Source: Gambelia wislizenii | Taxonomy: Eukaryota; Chordata; Lepidosauria; Squamata; Crotaphytidae | Assembly (NCBI GenBank): GCA_030847615.1 | Contig: JAUMIR010000003.1 | Span: 55,351,001 to 55,415,000, forward strand | Length of the DNA stretch: 64,000 nucleotides | Direction: 5' to 3' | Shown here: positions 1 to 9,912 of the stretch, one piece after another | How positions within the stretch are numbered: position 1 is the first letter of the stretch | Layout: each line of letters opens with the position of its first letter | Position numbers and translations under genes: made by a program | The notes under the pieces: model-generated | The model's input: the letters and a program-made list of their open reading frames with translations, nothing else | What the model was told of the DNA's origin: nothing | The model's database searches: none

Positions 1-527
1 CAGGGAGCCTTTATTATTTCTGGAGGACTATGTTGTCAATTGCTGTCTTAATATTTCTTAGTGCATCATCATTTAGTACTACTCTTGGTGGTCCAATCTT
101 GCTAGATTATTTCAAAGGGGTGTTCAGGCCCCCTAGATTAATTTTAGGAGATGCTCAAACCCCCCTGTCCTTTGTTTCCGGGGTCTTGTTTTGGGAAATT
201 CTCAAGCTGTTGAAAAAATACCCATAGGCTATTGCATTTGGAATACATCTACTCTAAAACGAAGATACAAAAACTCTTAACAGAACACACATTTACTTTC
301 CATACTTTTTATGATCACTGTCCATTATAAACCAGGCAACCTTGGTAATTAAGCCAAGGAAAAGTGCTTTCAGAAGAAATACGGATTACACATGCCAAAC
401 ATTGGTCACTACTTAATGAATGAGAGATTCACGTATCGTAAGTAAAAGTAAATGTGAACTTCATAACTTTGTTCAGGATTGGTCTTGCTGCATTATGATG
501 AACACTCTGCATATGGAATGAGACAAT
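1..527. other. Anonymous AT-rich DNA, no feature seen
   Basis: I see no recognisable gene, RNA or repeat here. The short open frame at 30-227 has no domain or composition suggesting a real protein. Confidence 0.4.
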
Positions 528-576
528 AAAACTGCTTAGATTTATATCCAAATCTTTTAAAAACTGCTTAGATTTA
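528..576. repeat. 17-bp direct repeat just upstream of the L2 end
   Basis: The 17-mer AAAACTGCTTAGATTTA occurs at 528-544 and exactly again at 560-576, with 15 bp between. The second copy abuts the start of recognisable L2 sequence. It may be a local slippage duplication or a scar of insertion. Confidence 0.7.
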
Positions 577-1066
577 CATGGCTTGGGTCCAATTTATCTC
601 CAGGACCGCCTCCTTCCATACGACCCTTCCCTCACCACTTCGGTCCTCTGGGAGGAATCTGTTACAGCCTATGAAAACAAGGCTGTCGGTGACCTCCCAG
701 AGGACCTTCTCTGCTGCCGCTCCCAGATTATGGAATGGCCTGCCGGACGAGATCCGTCTTATAACCACCTTAGGTAATAAGCTTTTTTAAAGCTGTCAAG
801 ATGGATCTTTTCCGGCAGGCCTTTCCTGAATAACTATCCCGGCCCAAGACTCGGCTGTCCTTTCTGAGCTGCAATCAGATTTTTTTTAATGATTGTATGT
901 TTTAATTTTTTTCTTTCTAATTTATATATTTTTAATTATTGTATGTTTCTAATCTTTTATAATTTAATATTATTTTAAGGGGTGGGTGGGCTAGGGTACT
1001 GTGACTATAGAGTTTTTATATTGTAATCCGCCCCGATTGCGTTGCAGAGGGGCGGGATAGAAATAA

Positions 1067-1099
<33 letters not shown>
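577..1099 (+). mobile_element. L2-type LINE, 5'-truncated 3' end
   Basis: This is the last part of an L2 (CR1-superfamily) LINE. Across several frames, about 578-840 encodes the usual L2 ORF2 C-terminus: a leucine/arginine stretch, then SAAAPRLWNGLP, then a broken copy of the LFRQAFP ending. The AT-rich 3' UTR contains a CCGCCCCGATTG...GAGGGGCGGGATA block and ends in an (ATT)n tail at about 1067-1099. The same 3' block and ATT tail recur at 20,928-21,096 and 49,716-50,115. The frame is broken by frameshifts and lacks the reverse transcriptase, so the copy is dead. Confidence 0.8.
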
Positions 1100-1358
1100 T
1101 CCAAAGATCAATGGCCTTGTAGATATTTATTTCCTTGCTTTTCTAAATTATTGTTTTCCTATCACCATCTAGATAAAATACTGCATGATTAGAATGAATT
1201 AAACTGCCTATATGGGGGGACGGACATTTACACCATCAGGGATTTCTCATTGACTCAACTTTACCCATGTGATGCATATCTAAAATTCCTTTGGGATATT
1301 TTGAGCTCATCATACAAATTTCATTTTCAGATTAAATTATTCAGTAAAATATTAAGTT

Positions 1359-1392
<34 letters not shown>

Positions 1393-1551
1393 ACATACAT
1401 ATGCACATACTACTAAGGACATATAAACACAGTAAATAATAATTTATATATGACAGTGTACTTGCAGTGAAAGGCTAGATGGAGAAATCAAGTGTTATGT
1501 ATAATTTGCAATGGGGACATGCATTCTGTCTATATACTAGTTGTCTAAACA
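1100..1551. other. Anonymous DNA with an (AC)n microsatellite
   Basis: The only structure seen is an (AC)n run at about 1361-1390. The rest is ordinary AT-rich sequence. Confidence 0.4.
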
Positions 1552-2080
1552 GGGGCATCACTAGGAGGTATGGGGGTTGGACTTCACCAGGTGACACCTT
1601 TAAAGGGGTGTCACCGGCCCCCGCCCCCCTCTGTACTTACTTCGCTGTGCTGCTTACTTGGGTGTCACCCTTTCTAGGCAGGCACAAACCTCTGCAGTGG
1701 TTCATGCCTGCCTAGAGGGGGTGATCCCCAAGTAAGTGAAACAGGAAATAACAACAGCAGGGGGTGCCACGATGGTGGTGTTTCCTTTATCTCCCTGGCA
1801 CAGGGGGAAGAAAAGAACTGCCACCACTGCATTGTGCTTACTTGCTGTGTGCTGCTTACTCAGGGGTCACCCTTTCAATTTTTGCAGAAGTTCTTGCCTG
1901 CTTAAAGAGTGGGATCTCCAAGTACATGACACATTGGGTAAGCACAGTGAGGGGTGGCTGCAATAGCAGCAGTTCCTTTCTCTCCCCTGGCCACTATCAC
2001 GATGCTTCCCTGCAGTGCTTACTCGCTATGTTCTGCTTACTTGGTGGTCACCCCTTCTAGACAGGCACAAACCTCTGTAG
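1552..2080. repeat. Three imperfect tandem units of about 180-205 bp
   Basis: A block reading roughly GTGCTTACTTGCTGTG...CTGCTTACT, then GGTGTCACCC, then an AGGCAGGCACAAACCTCTG-like end, occurs three times, beginning near 1631, 1835 and 2010. The copies differ by many substitutions and small indels. The stretch opens with CAGGGGCATCACTAGG, which resembles the end of a non-autonomous DNA transposon, but I found no matching inverted end. Confidence 0.5.
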
Positions 2081-2333
2081 ACAATGAAATGACACTGTAC
2101 TTGAAGAAATGGTGCTTTTCCTTTCTTCTACCAGCAAAACAACTGCTGAAACTCAATGATGTAGCAAAAAAGGAGGTGGTGACAGCATGCTTTATTTACT
2201 GTCAGATGAAATCCTCCTGACAAATGCCCTGCTCCCTCTTAAGGCATTTGATAATTGGGTTATTATTATAAAATTCCCTGTCATGCCCTCACACTCCCTT
2301 CCCCATCTCTTCAAGAGTTGCCTAAGCAGAACT

Positions 2334-2532
2334 ACATTGTTACAGTGATATCATTCCACTTTAACTGCTATGGCTGCCTCCTGTAGAATCCTGGGATTTG
2401 CAGTTCAGGGAGGGGCATTTAGAATTCTCAGCCAGAGAGCTCTTAGGCCCCACTAAACTACAAACCCCAGAATACCACAGGAGGTAGCCATAGCAGTTGA
2501 AGTGGAATAATAGCACTATAACAGTGTAATGT
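2334..2532. mobile_element. Palindromic (fold-back) MITE
   Basis: The two halves are inverted copies over most of their length. The left arm runs from ACATTGTTACAGTGATA through CCACTTTAACTGCTATGG to AATCCTGGGATTTGCAG. The right arm is its diverged reverse complement, ending CAGTGTAATGT. There is no coding capacity. The same family is split by the chromovirus at 17,241/23,553 and half-preserved at about 4898-4981. Superfamily is not settled; hAT is plausible. Confidence 0.75.
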
Positions 2533-3087
2533 GAGCCTGGGAATTTGCTACTGTCATCACCCTTTGGTTCTGCCCTATGCATTTGTGCCTGCTGCTTAGC
2601 TGCTTTTTTTCCTTTCCTTTTCTTTTCCTTGCCTCTTTCCTGAACAAGACTGCTTTCTGCTACTTATTAAGGCATTGGAACAGGCTGTTAGTTCAGCAAG
2701 GTGATCTAACACATTTCATTTTTTGCTTACAGTAAAAGAAGATATCAGTCCTGGGAGTTGAAAATGGTCCCAAGTAATGCTCTGCCTTTTTATGTGATGA
2801 TGCAGCTGCTGCCTTTCATCTAAAACCTAAATAACCAGAGGCAATTTGGGTGGTAGGGTGGTGGTGGGGGAGAGAGAATACATTGAACTACCCAAAACAC
2901 AGAGGGACTCATTAAAGAGACAAATTAATAAGAAAAAACAAACAGAAGATGAAACTGGCAACAAAGTAAAAGGAAATTTAACAACTAATTGAGACCTACT
3001 GATGACAATCAACAACTGGGTATCTACCACCACAGCTCTTGCACAATCTACAACAGAATGAAGAGACACCAAGAGAAGCTATTTGAC
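2533..3087. other. Anonymous DNA, no feature seen
   Basis: The short frames at 2827-3072 and 2989-3171 are overlapping opposite-strand frames without protein-like character. Confidence 0.4.
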
Positions 3088-3089
3088 TA

Positions 3090-3349
3090 CAGGTCACTCT
3101 CCATATTTATGGGGGATACATTCCTGGACTTACTGTTTATAAATGAAACCATGTATAATAACAAAACCTAAAGGATTTCTTGTATAATCATGCCATAGAG
3201 TTGCATTGGAGGACCTAGAAATTCCTAGAAGGGACACCTCTCTAAGCATTTTCCAGCATAACTCCATGATGTGTGTCCATATTTTTTCAGCCGTGGAAAA
3301 CGGAAACCACGGATACTGGTTCCATGGATAGGGGTGGGGGGGCTACCTG
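3090..3349. mobile_element. Tigger/pogo-like MITE with TA duplication
   Basis: The element begins CAGGTCACTCTCCATATTT and ends with the inverse, ...GGGGGGCTACCTG. It is flanked by TA at 3088-3089 and 3350-3351. A TA target duplication with CAG-starting inverted ends is characteristic of Tc1/mariner-pogo (Tigger) derivatives. There is no transposase coding. Confidence 0.65.
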
Positions 3350-3660
3350 TATATTGCTTCAGTAGCTTCACATGACCCTGTCCCATAAGCACTGTGATTG
3401 GAGGGTGCTGGTAAGATTATTTTCCCAGATTGCCTGGCAGACCTGCCAGTAAGCAAAGACAAGTTCACTTCATCCCCTTCTATATCGCAGAATCTTCGCC
3501 TCTTCCTTACATGGACATGTCAGAGACACACGATCTGGGTTTTCTTGACTATTTGTGATGTCTGGATCTCCAGATAGGCCTGAAGTGCTTCAGACTATGC
3601 CCATTCTTCTCTAGAGGCAAACTGGATAATTTTGTTCAGATCTAGAGGTCATATAAGAAG
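3350..3660. other. Anonymous DNA, no feature seen
   Basis: Nothing recognised between the MITE and the SINE. Confidence 0.35.
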
Positions 3661-3945
3661 CCATGGTGGCACAGTGGTTAAATGCCAGTAGGTGGCGCAG
3701 TGGTTAAATGCCAGTACTGTAAGTCACCATGTTGCAAGTTCAATTCCAGAGGGCTCCAAGGTTCCCTCAGCCTTCCATCCTTTTGTAGGTCGGTAAAATG
3801 AGTACCCAGCTTGTGGGGCAATTAGCTAACATATATTGGAAGCTGCTTAATGCAGAGTAGCTGTGTAAATTGCTATTGCTTAAAACAATTTGTAAGCCAC
3901 TCTGATAGCCTTGTGGATGAAGAGCAGGGTATAAATAAATAAAAA
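3661..3945 (+). mobile_element. tRNA-headed SINE with duplicated A box and LINE-type tail
   Basis: The head is tRNA-like. An A-box-type segment, GGCGCAGTGGTTAAATGC, is followed by a B-box-like segment, GCAAGTTCAATTCC. The tail (TTGTAAGCCACTCTGATAGCC...GGTATAAATAAATA) ends in A/T-rich microsatellite and resembles L2-type 3' ends, implying mobilisation by an L2-like LINE. The A-box segment is present twice in tandem, at about 3665-3691 and 3692-3717. Confidence 0.75.
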
Positions 3946-4897
3946 TAATAAAAATAATAAATCAGCCCAATCTACTTTGGGTTTTGGGGGTATTTTGCTT
4001 TGGTTACACAGCACTAACTTTGCACAGCTCTTTAGAAATTGTACCTGTGTAGTATGATACAGGTATTTCAATTTCTTAGTATTCCTGATTTAGAAGGACC
4101 CAAGAAGCACCCATGTTCATCAGCATACATACAAAAAGAACTATTTAAAGAAGTTCTTAGTTCTTCAAAGTTCCACTTTCAACAAAGAATTTGGCAGTTC
4201 CACTGCTTTATAACCTCTCACTTTCAAAGATTCAAATACTACTCAATTCTTTGGGGACTTCTCCTGGAAGATATATTGTTCCACTGCCGTTTGCATCACC
4301 ATTTGGTGTAATTATTCTCCATAATTATGAAATAATTAGATAAAATGATGACATAAACCCCAGTGGAAAATATACATCTTTGAAGAGCCTAATGTTTTTG
4401 TCACTTAAAAAGAGAGTTACATAAGTTACTGTAGATGAAAAAAAAGCTAATTGGAAAACCAGCCACATCCTATCCAACTCCCCATATTTCAGGCATGTTG
4501 GCAATGGCTCAAAAACTATTGTAGCCTGGCCTATTTTTCAAGGACCTTAGAGACTATAATAATTTAAATCATCATCTTAGGAAATTGCCCTGAGCACTTG
4601 TCTTTGCTTTTTTTTAAATGTCCTCTAGTACAAAATGGTTCTGCTCATAAAACTGGCACCAGTACTATAAACATTAAAATACAGGAAAAACTGGCCACCC
4701 CACACTGACATAGATTCCAGCATGTCTGAACTTCAGCCAGGATAAGCACATTTTATCTAGGAAACATAAATATTGAAAATGATATTGTTCAGGAATGAAA
4801 TTAAAACAAACTATTACCAACTATAATGAGTCTTCCATTAAAAAAAAAAGCTAGTTTTGTGAGATTTTTAGCCTTTTCTGTCAGACACCTCTGGTGC
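3946..4897. other. Anonymous AT-rich DNA
   Basis: No gene, RNA or repeat recognised. The open frame at 4039-4311 has no domain and no codon pattern I would trust. Confidence 0.4.
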
Positions 4898-4981
4898 TAC
4901 AACAAACTAGAAATCCCAGGATTCCGTAGGATGGAGCCATAATAGTTAAAGTGCTGTCAAACTATGTTATTTTTGCAGTGT
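4898..4981. mobile_element. Half copy of the palindromic MITE family
   Basis: The sequence ACAACAAACTAGAAATCCCA...GATGGAGCCATAATAGTTAAAGTG matches the right arm of the MITE at 2334-2532. The left arm is not recognisable, so this is a truncated relic. Confidence 0.55.
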
Positions 4982-5093
4982 ATCACCAGCCTGCATCTTC
5001 CACTAGGTAATCTTGGTAAAGGAAATGCTGCTACAAGACCTGATGCAGCTCAGGGTTCTTTTGCTAGTGTTGTTAACTGTGCTGTTGGTCCTT

Positions 5094-5278
5094 TGTTCTT
5101 GTGTGCCTTCAAGTAGTTCTGACTTATGGCAACCCTAAGATGAACCTATCATGGGGTTGTCTGAGAGTGTGTGGCTTGCCCAAGGTCACCCAGTAAGGTT
5201 TTCATGGCCAAACGGGGATTCAAACCCTGGTCTCCAAAGTTGTAGTCCAACACTCAAACCATTATGCTGCACTGGCTC
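5094..5278 (-). mobile_element. Sauria-type tRNA-derived SINE, internally shortened
   Basis: On the minus strand a tRNA-like head (A box near TTTGAGTGTTGGAC, B box GGTTTGAATCCC) leads into GGTGACCTTGGGCAAG. It ends in a tail reading GCCATAAGTCAGAACTACTTGAAGGCACAC. A 12-bp duplication, CTGTTGGTCCTT, flanks it at 5082-5093 and 5279-5290. The tail matches the 3' end of the Bov-B-like fragment at 25,676-25,906, the pairing known for Sauria SINEs. The middle segment seen in the copies at 28.1 and 30.0 kb is partly missing. Confidence 0.8.
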
Positions 5279-5281
5279 CTG

Positions 5282-5341
5282 TTGGTCCTTCCCTATTAGC
5301 CAAATATCTTGACTTTGGTCCTTTACTATTAGCCAAATATC
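5282..5341. repeat. 33-bp tandem duplication
   Basis: The segment TTGGTCCTTCCCTATTAGCC followed by AAATATC at 5282-5308 recurs at 5315-5341 with one or two changes. It begins inside the right-hand target duplication of the adjacent SINE. Confidence 0.7.
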
Positions 5342-5988
5342 CTATATCACCTTTGCTTGCCAGCCAGCCATTAATTTTTCATAGCAAGCTGGATAAAGAA
5401 TTATCTCAGTCTGCAATCAGGGTCTTGAAAGAATTGGATCCATGCCACTTGATACCCCAAATTCACTGTAAGTTGTAGCCAAAGCTGGGGCCTTTATAAT
5501 GAATTTACTCCCTACGGCACTTGCTTTTCTACTCTGTATACTTTTGAAATGACAGCACATCAGGGCCTTAATGCATGATACCCCCATGACAGGCAAATGC
5601 ACAAGACACTTCTTGCAAATTTCTTGCTTTGGAAACTTCTTCATGTCTGAACCTGGGTAATTGTCTAGAAGCACCTCAAGACAAATATTGCTTCTTTGTT
5701 TGGGATTGGATTTGTATGACTGAGAGGAAACAGCAAGCAATAATTGCAGGCAGTGTAGTTCTTTTATTATTCAGGATGCTTTTGAATAATGAAATCTGTT
5801 TGAAGTGACCCAGTTTGGTTTAGGATTTGCCACACATCCAGAGTGAAAATGAACATGATTATATTAAGGAACGTGTATCTCTAAATGGAAGTTGTAAATT
5901 GCAAACTCACAGTTCATTTGGTCACATAATAACAGAGCAGTGCTTAAATCTGTTTTGTATGTAAAGCACTTAAAATAACTTCATAAAA
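5342..5988. other. Anonymous DNA, no feature seen
   Basis: The 107-residue minus frame at 5417-5740 has no recognisable domain and no flanking signals. I regard it as chance. Confidence 0.4.
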
Positions 5989-6222
5989 GTTTATTGAGAC
6001 AATATAGAATCAGAAATGAAACACCAAACTATTTTGCCTGGGTATATTCTTTGCATTCTAGAGAATATATATGTGTCTATATGTGTGCGTATATGTATAT
6101 CTATACACACACATGCACAACATGCACACACACACATTCTGTAGAATATAAAGAATGTACATATCCAGACAAAATAGCTTGGTGTTTTATGAGGATTCAT
6201 AATTGCAAATAATAAATATTTG
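5989..6222. mobile_element. Fold-back element with (CA/TG) loop
   Basis: Arms at about 5989-6065 and 6133-6222 are inverted copies: GAAACACCAAACTATTTTGC on the left pairs with the complement of GCAAAATAG-like sequence and TTGGTGTTTTATGAGG on the right. The loop is an alternating TG/TA/CA purine-pyrimidine tract. Frames on the two strands give mirror-image peptides because of the palindrome. Probably a MITE of unknown superfamily. Confidence 0.7.
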
Positions 6223-6789
6223 GCAGAGTTTGTTTTAGCCTTTGCTTTGTTGAAATGTGGTCAGATGTTTATTGTAATAAATTCTGATAGTTATTGCCTG
6301 ATCAATGTTGTCTTTCATGGATAAGCTGTTATTTGTTTTGTGGGGTATTGCTTTGTCTATTAGAAACACTTCAGGCTGAATAACATACAGGGTATATGAT
6401 AATAAACCAGTTGCCAAGTTTGGAGGAGTACGAAAGCATAAAGAAACCCTTGGGAAGAGGCATTCATTTCAACAAACTAAATTCTGTGCTGCTGACTCAG
6501 AAGAATTTATTACAAATCTTCCTCATCCTGCTGTGAGACTATGGTTTAAGTCAAACAACCAATTTAGGCACTTACATTCCATCAGCACTAGTATTTTTGC
6601 TAGCCCAAATGTTAGCGCTGAGTCAAAGTACTCAGCCTTGGTTATTTTTTTTAAAAGATTTGGGTGCATGGCAAAATGGTCTCCAAAGACTGGATCATCT
6701 TCAGAGGCAGACACCTTTTAAGGACTTGTTTTTTAATTTTAAATATGAGATGGTTTGGGTTTCTTGATCTTTCCTTTTTCCTAAAAGAA
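6223..6789. other. Anonymous DNA, no feature seen
   Basis: Small overlapping frames on both strands only; none recognised. Confidence 0.4.
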
Positions 6790-6995
6790 AAGATTTTAAG
6801 TAGCGGCTTATAAGCATAATAAACCATTTAACACTTAAAACAAGAACATTTAAAACCAACTGAAACAGTTTAAAATAAATTAAGACCATTACACATTTGC
6901 AAATTTGAATAAAGTCAATTAAGCCCTAAAGGCTTTAGTAAAAAGCCATGTTTTGATTTGGTACCAGAATGACACCAGGATTGGTGCCAATTGAG
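6790..6995 (-). mobile_element. L2-type LINE 3' fragment
   Basis: Read on the minus strand, the segment CCAATCCTGGTGTCATTCTG followed by a GGTACCAAATCAAAACATGGCTTTTTACTAA-like run matches the L2 end at 50,254-50,330 (GGTGCCAACACTGG...GGTACCAGCTTAAGACATAGC). It covers the last ORF2 codons and the AT-rich 3' UTR of an older L2. Strongly decayed. Confidence 0.5.
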
Positions 6996-7439
6996 TCTAT
7001 GGTCCGGTCTATACGAGGGAGAAAATATGATCTCCTCTGAAGAAACAGCAATTTGCAGCACCGCAACCTGTCTTAATGGTCAAAAGAGCCCTCCTAAACT
7101 TCGTATGCCCCCTCGCCAAGATGGCAGCTGTGAGTGATTTACTCACCATTTTAAATCTGCCACCACTGTTTAAAAAAAAAAAAAACACTGTTTACCATGG
7201 TGCACACAAGTGATACTTCATATTTGCAAAAGAAAAAAAAAGAACAAAAGTGAGAGAAAGATCACCATTTTATCTCCTAATCAATCTTTCTCTTAGCCAA
7301 AAATCCAACGAGGTGGCAGCAAGCACTTTCCCTGTTTGCTAGCGCCATCCCCCATGTTCATCTGACTAGTCAGCTTATGCTGCCTCATTGCAGCAATACA
7401 AATGTGACTGTCCTAATGATTGTGCATTTGTATGCCCTA
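6996..7439. other. Anonymous DNA, no feature seen
   Basis: Contains short A-runs near 7168 and 7230. Nothing else recognised. Confidence 0.4.
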
Positions 7440-7928
7440 TGGAACTTTTTAAAATCTCTGATAAAAGCTCTGAAGGCTACCCTTCAGAGGTTTATGGGGC
7501 ATTTGGCTGCCCCCCTTCTGAATGAGATGTATTGATGTGAATGTACATTTAGACAGATAATCTTCCATGAGATTGCCATTTGGATTATTTTCACCATTTG
7601 GATGGGACATATAAAAAGAGGATATTCCATAACCAGAGTGCCACAGCAGAGATAGCCCTCTCCTATGTCCTCCCACAGTATTTCTCCCACTAGTGAGAAG
7701 GGTCCCTCCAACAGACCTCAATTCTCAGACAGGCATATATAGGGAGAGACACTTCTTCAAGTATCAAGTAGTCCCAAGCTGTTTAAATATTTAAATGTTA
7801 CCATCAGCACAAATACATATCCCACACATAACATCCTGAGCTTCATGAGCACAAGCATAATGCGAATGGGTAATAGTTGAAAGAAATTTAGTGAATTGGC
7901 CAATCCATTTACATACAGGAGTACTGTA
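7440..7928 (-). mobile_element. L2-type LINE ORF2 C-terminal fragment, interrupted
   Basis: The minus strand encodes, with stops, a stretch typical of the L2 C-terminus: FKYLNSLG, CLSLY, ELRSVGG, then GYLCCGTLVMEYP. It lines up with the old L2 at 43.2-50.5 kb. Its upstream part is cut by the LINE insertion starting at 7929, which is flanked by an imperfect duplication of CAGGAGTACTGTA. Confidence 0.65.
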
Positions 7929-9895
7929 TAAGTACAGATGGTCAAACATTAATTACTAATAAAGCCTCCATCCTGAATCGATGGGCTGAACACTTTCAAA
8001 GTCTCTTCAGTATCAGCCGAGTAGTCCAAGGCTCAGCTATCCAACGTATGATACAAAAACCAGTGAAAAATGAATTGAACATAGCTCCCACTTTGGAAGA
8101 GACCCTTAAGGCCATACAGCAGTTGAAAAACAGCAAGGCAGCTGGGATTGATGGAATCCCACCTGAAGTTTGGAAACACGGAGGTCATGTACTCCATGAT
8201 AAATTCCATGAACTCTTTGTGAATTGCTGGGAAAAAGGGCAACTGCCATCAGATCTCCAAGATGCAGTCATCATCACCCTGTACAAGAAAAAAGGAGCAA
8301 AATCCGATTGCTCAAATTATCGAGGCATAACACTGCTCTCTATTGTTGGAAAAATCCTTGCAAGGATACTCCTGAACAAATTAGTTCCTGCCATTGCAGA
8401 AGAACGTCTTCCTGAAAGCCAATGTGGCTTCAGAGCCAATAGGAGTACTACAGATATAGTATTTGCCCTTAGACAACTGCAAGAGAAATGTAGAGAGTAG
8501 AACAAGGGTCTCTATGTAACATTTGTTGATCTCACCAAAGCCTTTGACACCGTGAGTAGGAAAGGTCTGTGGCAGATCCTGGAAAGATTAGGATTTCCCC
8601 CCAAATTCCATAAAATGATTATCTTGCTACACGAGGGCCAGCGCGGTCAAGTCAGATATGGCAATGCTCTTTCAGAGCCCTTTCTAATAACTGATGGAGT
8701 GAAGCAAGGTTGTGTTCTTGCACCAACTTTATTTACAGTCTTCTTCAGCATGATGCTCCAAAGGGCTATGGTATAGCTTGAAGAAGAAGACAGCGTCTAT
8801 ATACGTTAGCATACTGATGGTAGCTTGTTTAACTTAAGCCGTCTGAGGGCTCGCACTAAGACTCTAAACTTTCTAGTCCGTGAGGTGCTCTTCGCTGATG
8901 ATGCTGCCCTTGTTGCCCACACAGAAGCAGCTCTGCAGCGCCTAACATCCTGCTTTGCAACAGCTGCAGAGCTGTTTGGGCTGGAAGTCAACCTGAAGAA
9001 AACGGAAGTTCTTTACCAGCCCGCACCACAGGACGAACACCATCATCCCTACATTGCCGTCGGCAACTCTGTGCTTAAGTCTGTTCAGCAGTTCACCTAC
9101 CTGGGAAGCATCATCTCCTCAGATGCCAAGACTGACAAAGAGATCGATCACAGATTAGCAAAGGCACATAGCGCATTTGGAAGACTTTACAAAAGTCTGG
9201 AGTAATATAACACCTAAGGCAAAACACAAAAATCAGTGTGTATAGAGCCATTGTACTATCTATTCTCCTTTATGTGTGTGAAACATGGGTCACCTATCGC
9301 CACCACTTACGACTCCTCGAACGCTTCCATCAGCGCTGTCTACGCACAATCCTAAATATACAGTGGACTGACTATATGACGAATGTTGCTGTCCTTGAGC
9401 AAGCAGGGATCACCAGCATTGAGGCCATGATATTGAGAACACAGCTGCGCTGGGCAGGGCATGTTTCTAGGATGGAGGACCATCGCCTCCCAAAAATAGT
9501 ACTCTACAGTGAACTCGCCATGGGTCAGCGTAAGAGGGACACTCCAAAAAAGCGATACAAGGACTCCCTGAAACAACATCTCAGGCTTGGTCAAATTGAC
9601 CACCAACAATGTTCTGCCCTGGCCTCACATCGGGAGGCATGGAGACGCACTATCCACAATGCTGCAGCCTTATTTGAGAACTCACGCTGAACAAGTCTTG
9701 AAGAGAAATGACAATGCAGAAAAAATCACAACCCGGAAACATCACCCAAGGAAACCTTCTGCTGTGCTTTCTGCAACCGGACTTGTCTATTTCGGATTGG
9801 CCTTTTTAGTCATCAGCACGCTTGCGGAAAGCACGGGATGAGTCCTTCCTGAATCTTAGTTTGCGAAGAAAAGCCAGAGAGAGAGAGAGAGAGTT
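7929..9895 (+). mobile_element. 5'-truncated LINE with C-terminal zinc finger (possibly RTE-type)
   Basis: About 2.0 kb of a non-LTR retrotransposon covering reverse transcriptase to the 3' end. An imperfect target duplication flanks it: CAGGAGTACTGTA at 7916-7928 and CAGGAGTAGGAACTGTA at 9896-9912. The 3' end is GAAGAAAAGCCAGAGAGAG, a short (AG)n tail that is identical in the second copy at 40,533-40,796, so the AG tail belongs to the element. The endonuclease half is missing. Clade is uncertain: the RT and C-terminus resemble RTE-like elements but I cannot test this. Confidence 0.8.
7930..9840 (+). pseudogene. LINE reverse transcriptase with C-terminal zinc finger, broken
   Basis: The coding remnant synthesised cDNA at nicked chromosomal DNA (target-primed reverse transcription). 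Visible RT blocks in order: AGIDGIPPEVWKHGG (8.15 kb), NYRGITLLSIVGKILARILL (8.33 kb), CGFRANRSTTD (8.43 kb), FVDLTKAFDTV (8.53 kb), GVKQGCVLAPTLF (8.70 kb), the catalytic FADD intact near 8.895 kb, and YLGS near 9.10 kb. It is broken by TAG at 8498-8500 (probably a former CAG codon), stops near 8774 and 8807, and frameshifts near 9.20 and 9.69 kb. After 9.69 kb the frame runs on to the region of a Cys-Cys/His-Cys finger, better kept in the copy at 40.6 kb (CAFCNQ...SHQHAC). No function is expected. Confidence 0.8.
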
Positions 9896-9912
9896 CAGGA
9901 GTAGGAACTGTA

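Noticed and set aside
1361..1390. CRISPR-like regular repeat
   Set aside because: Plain (AC)n microsatellite; the window is vertebrate and contains no CRISPR array.
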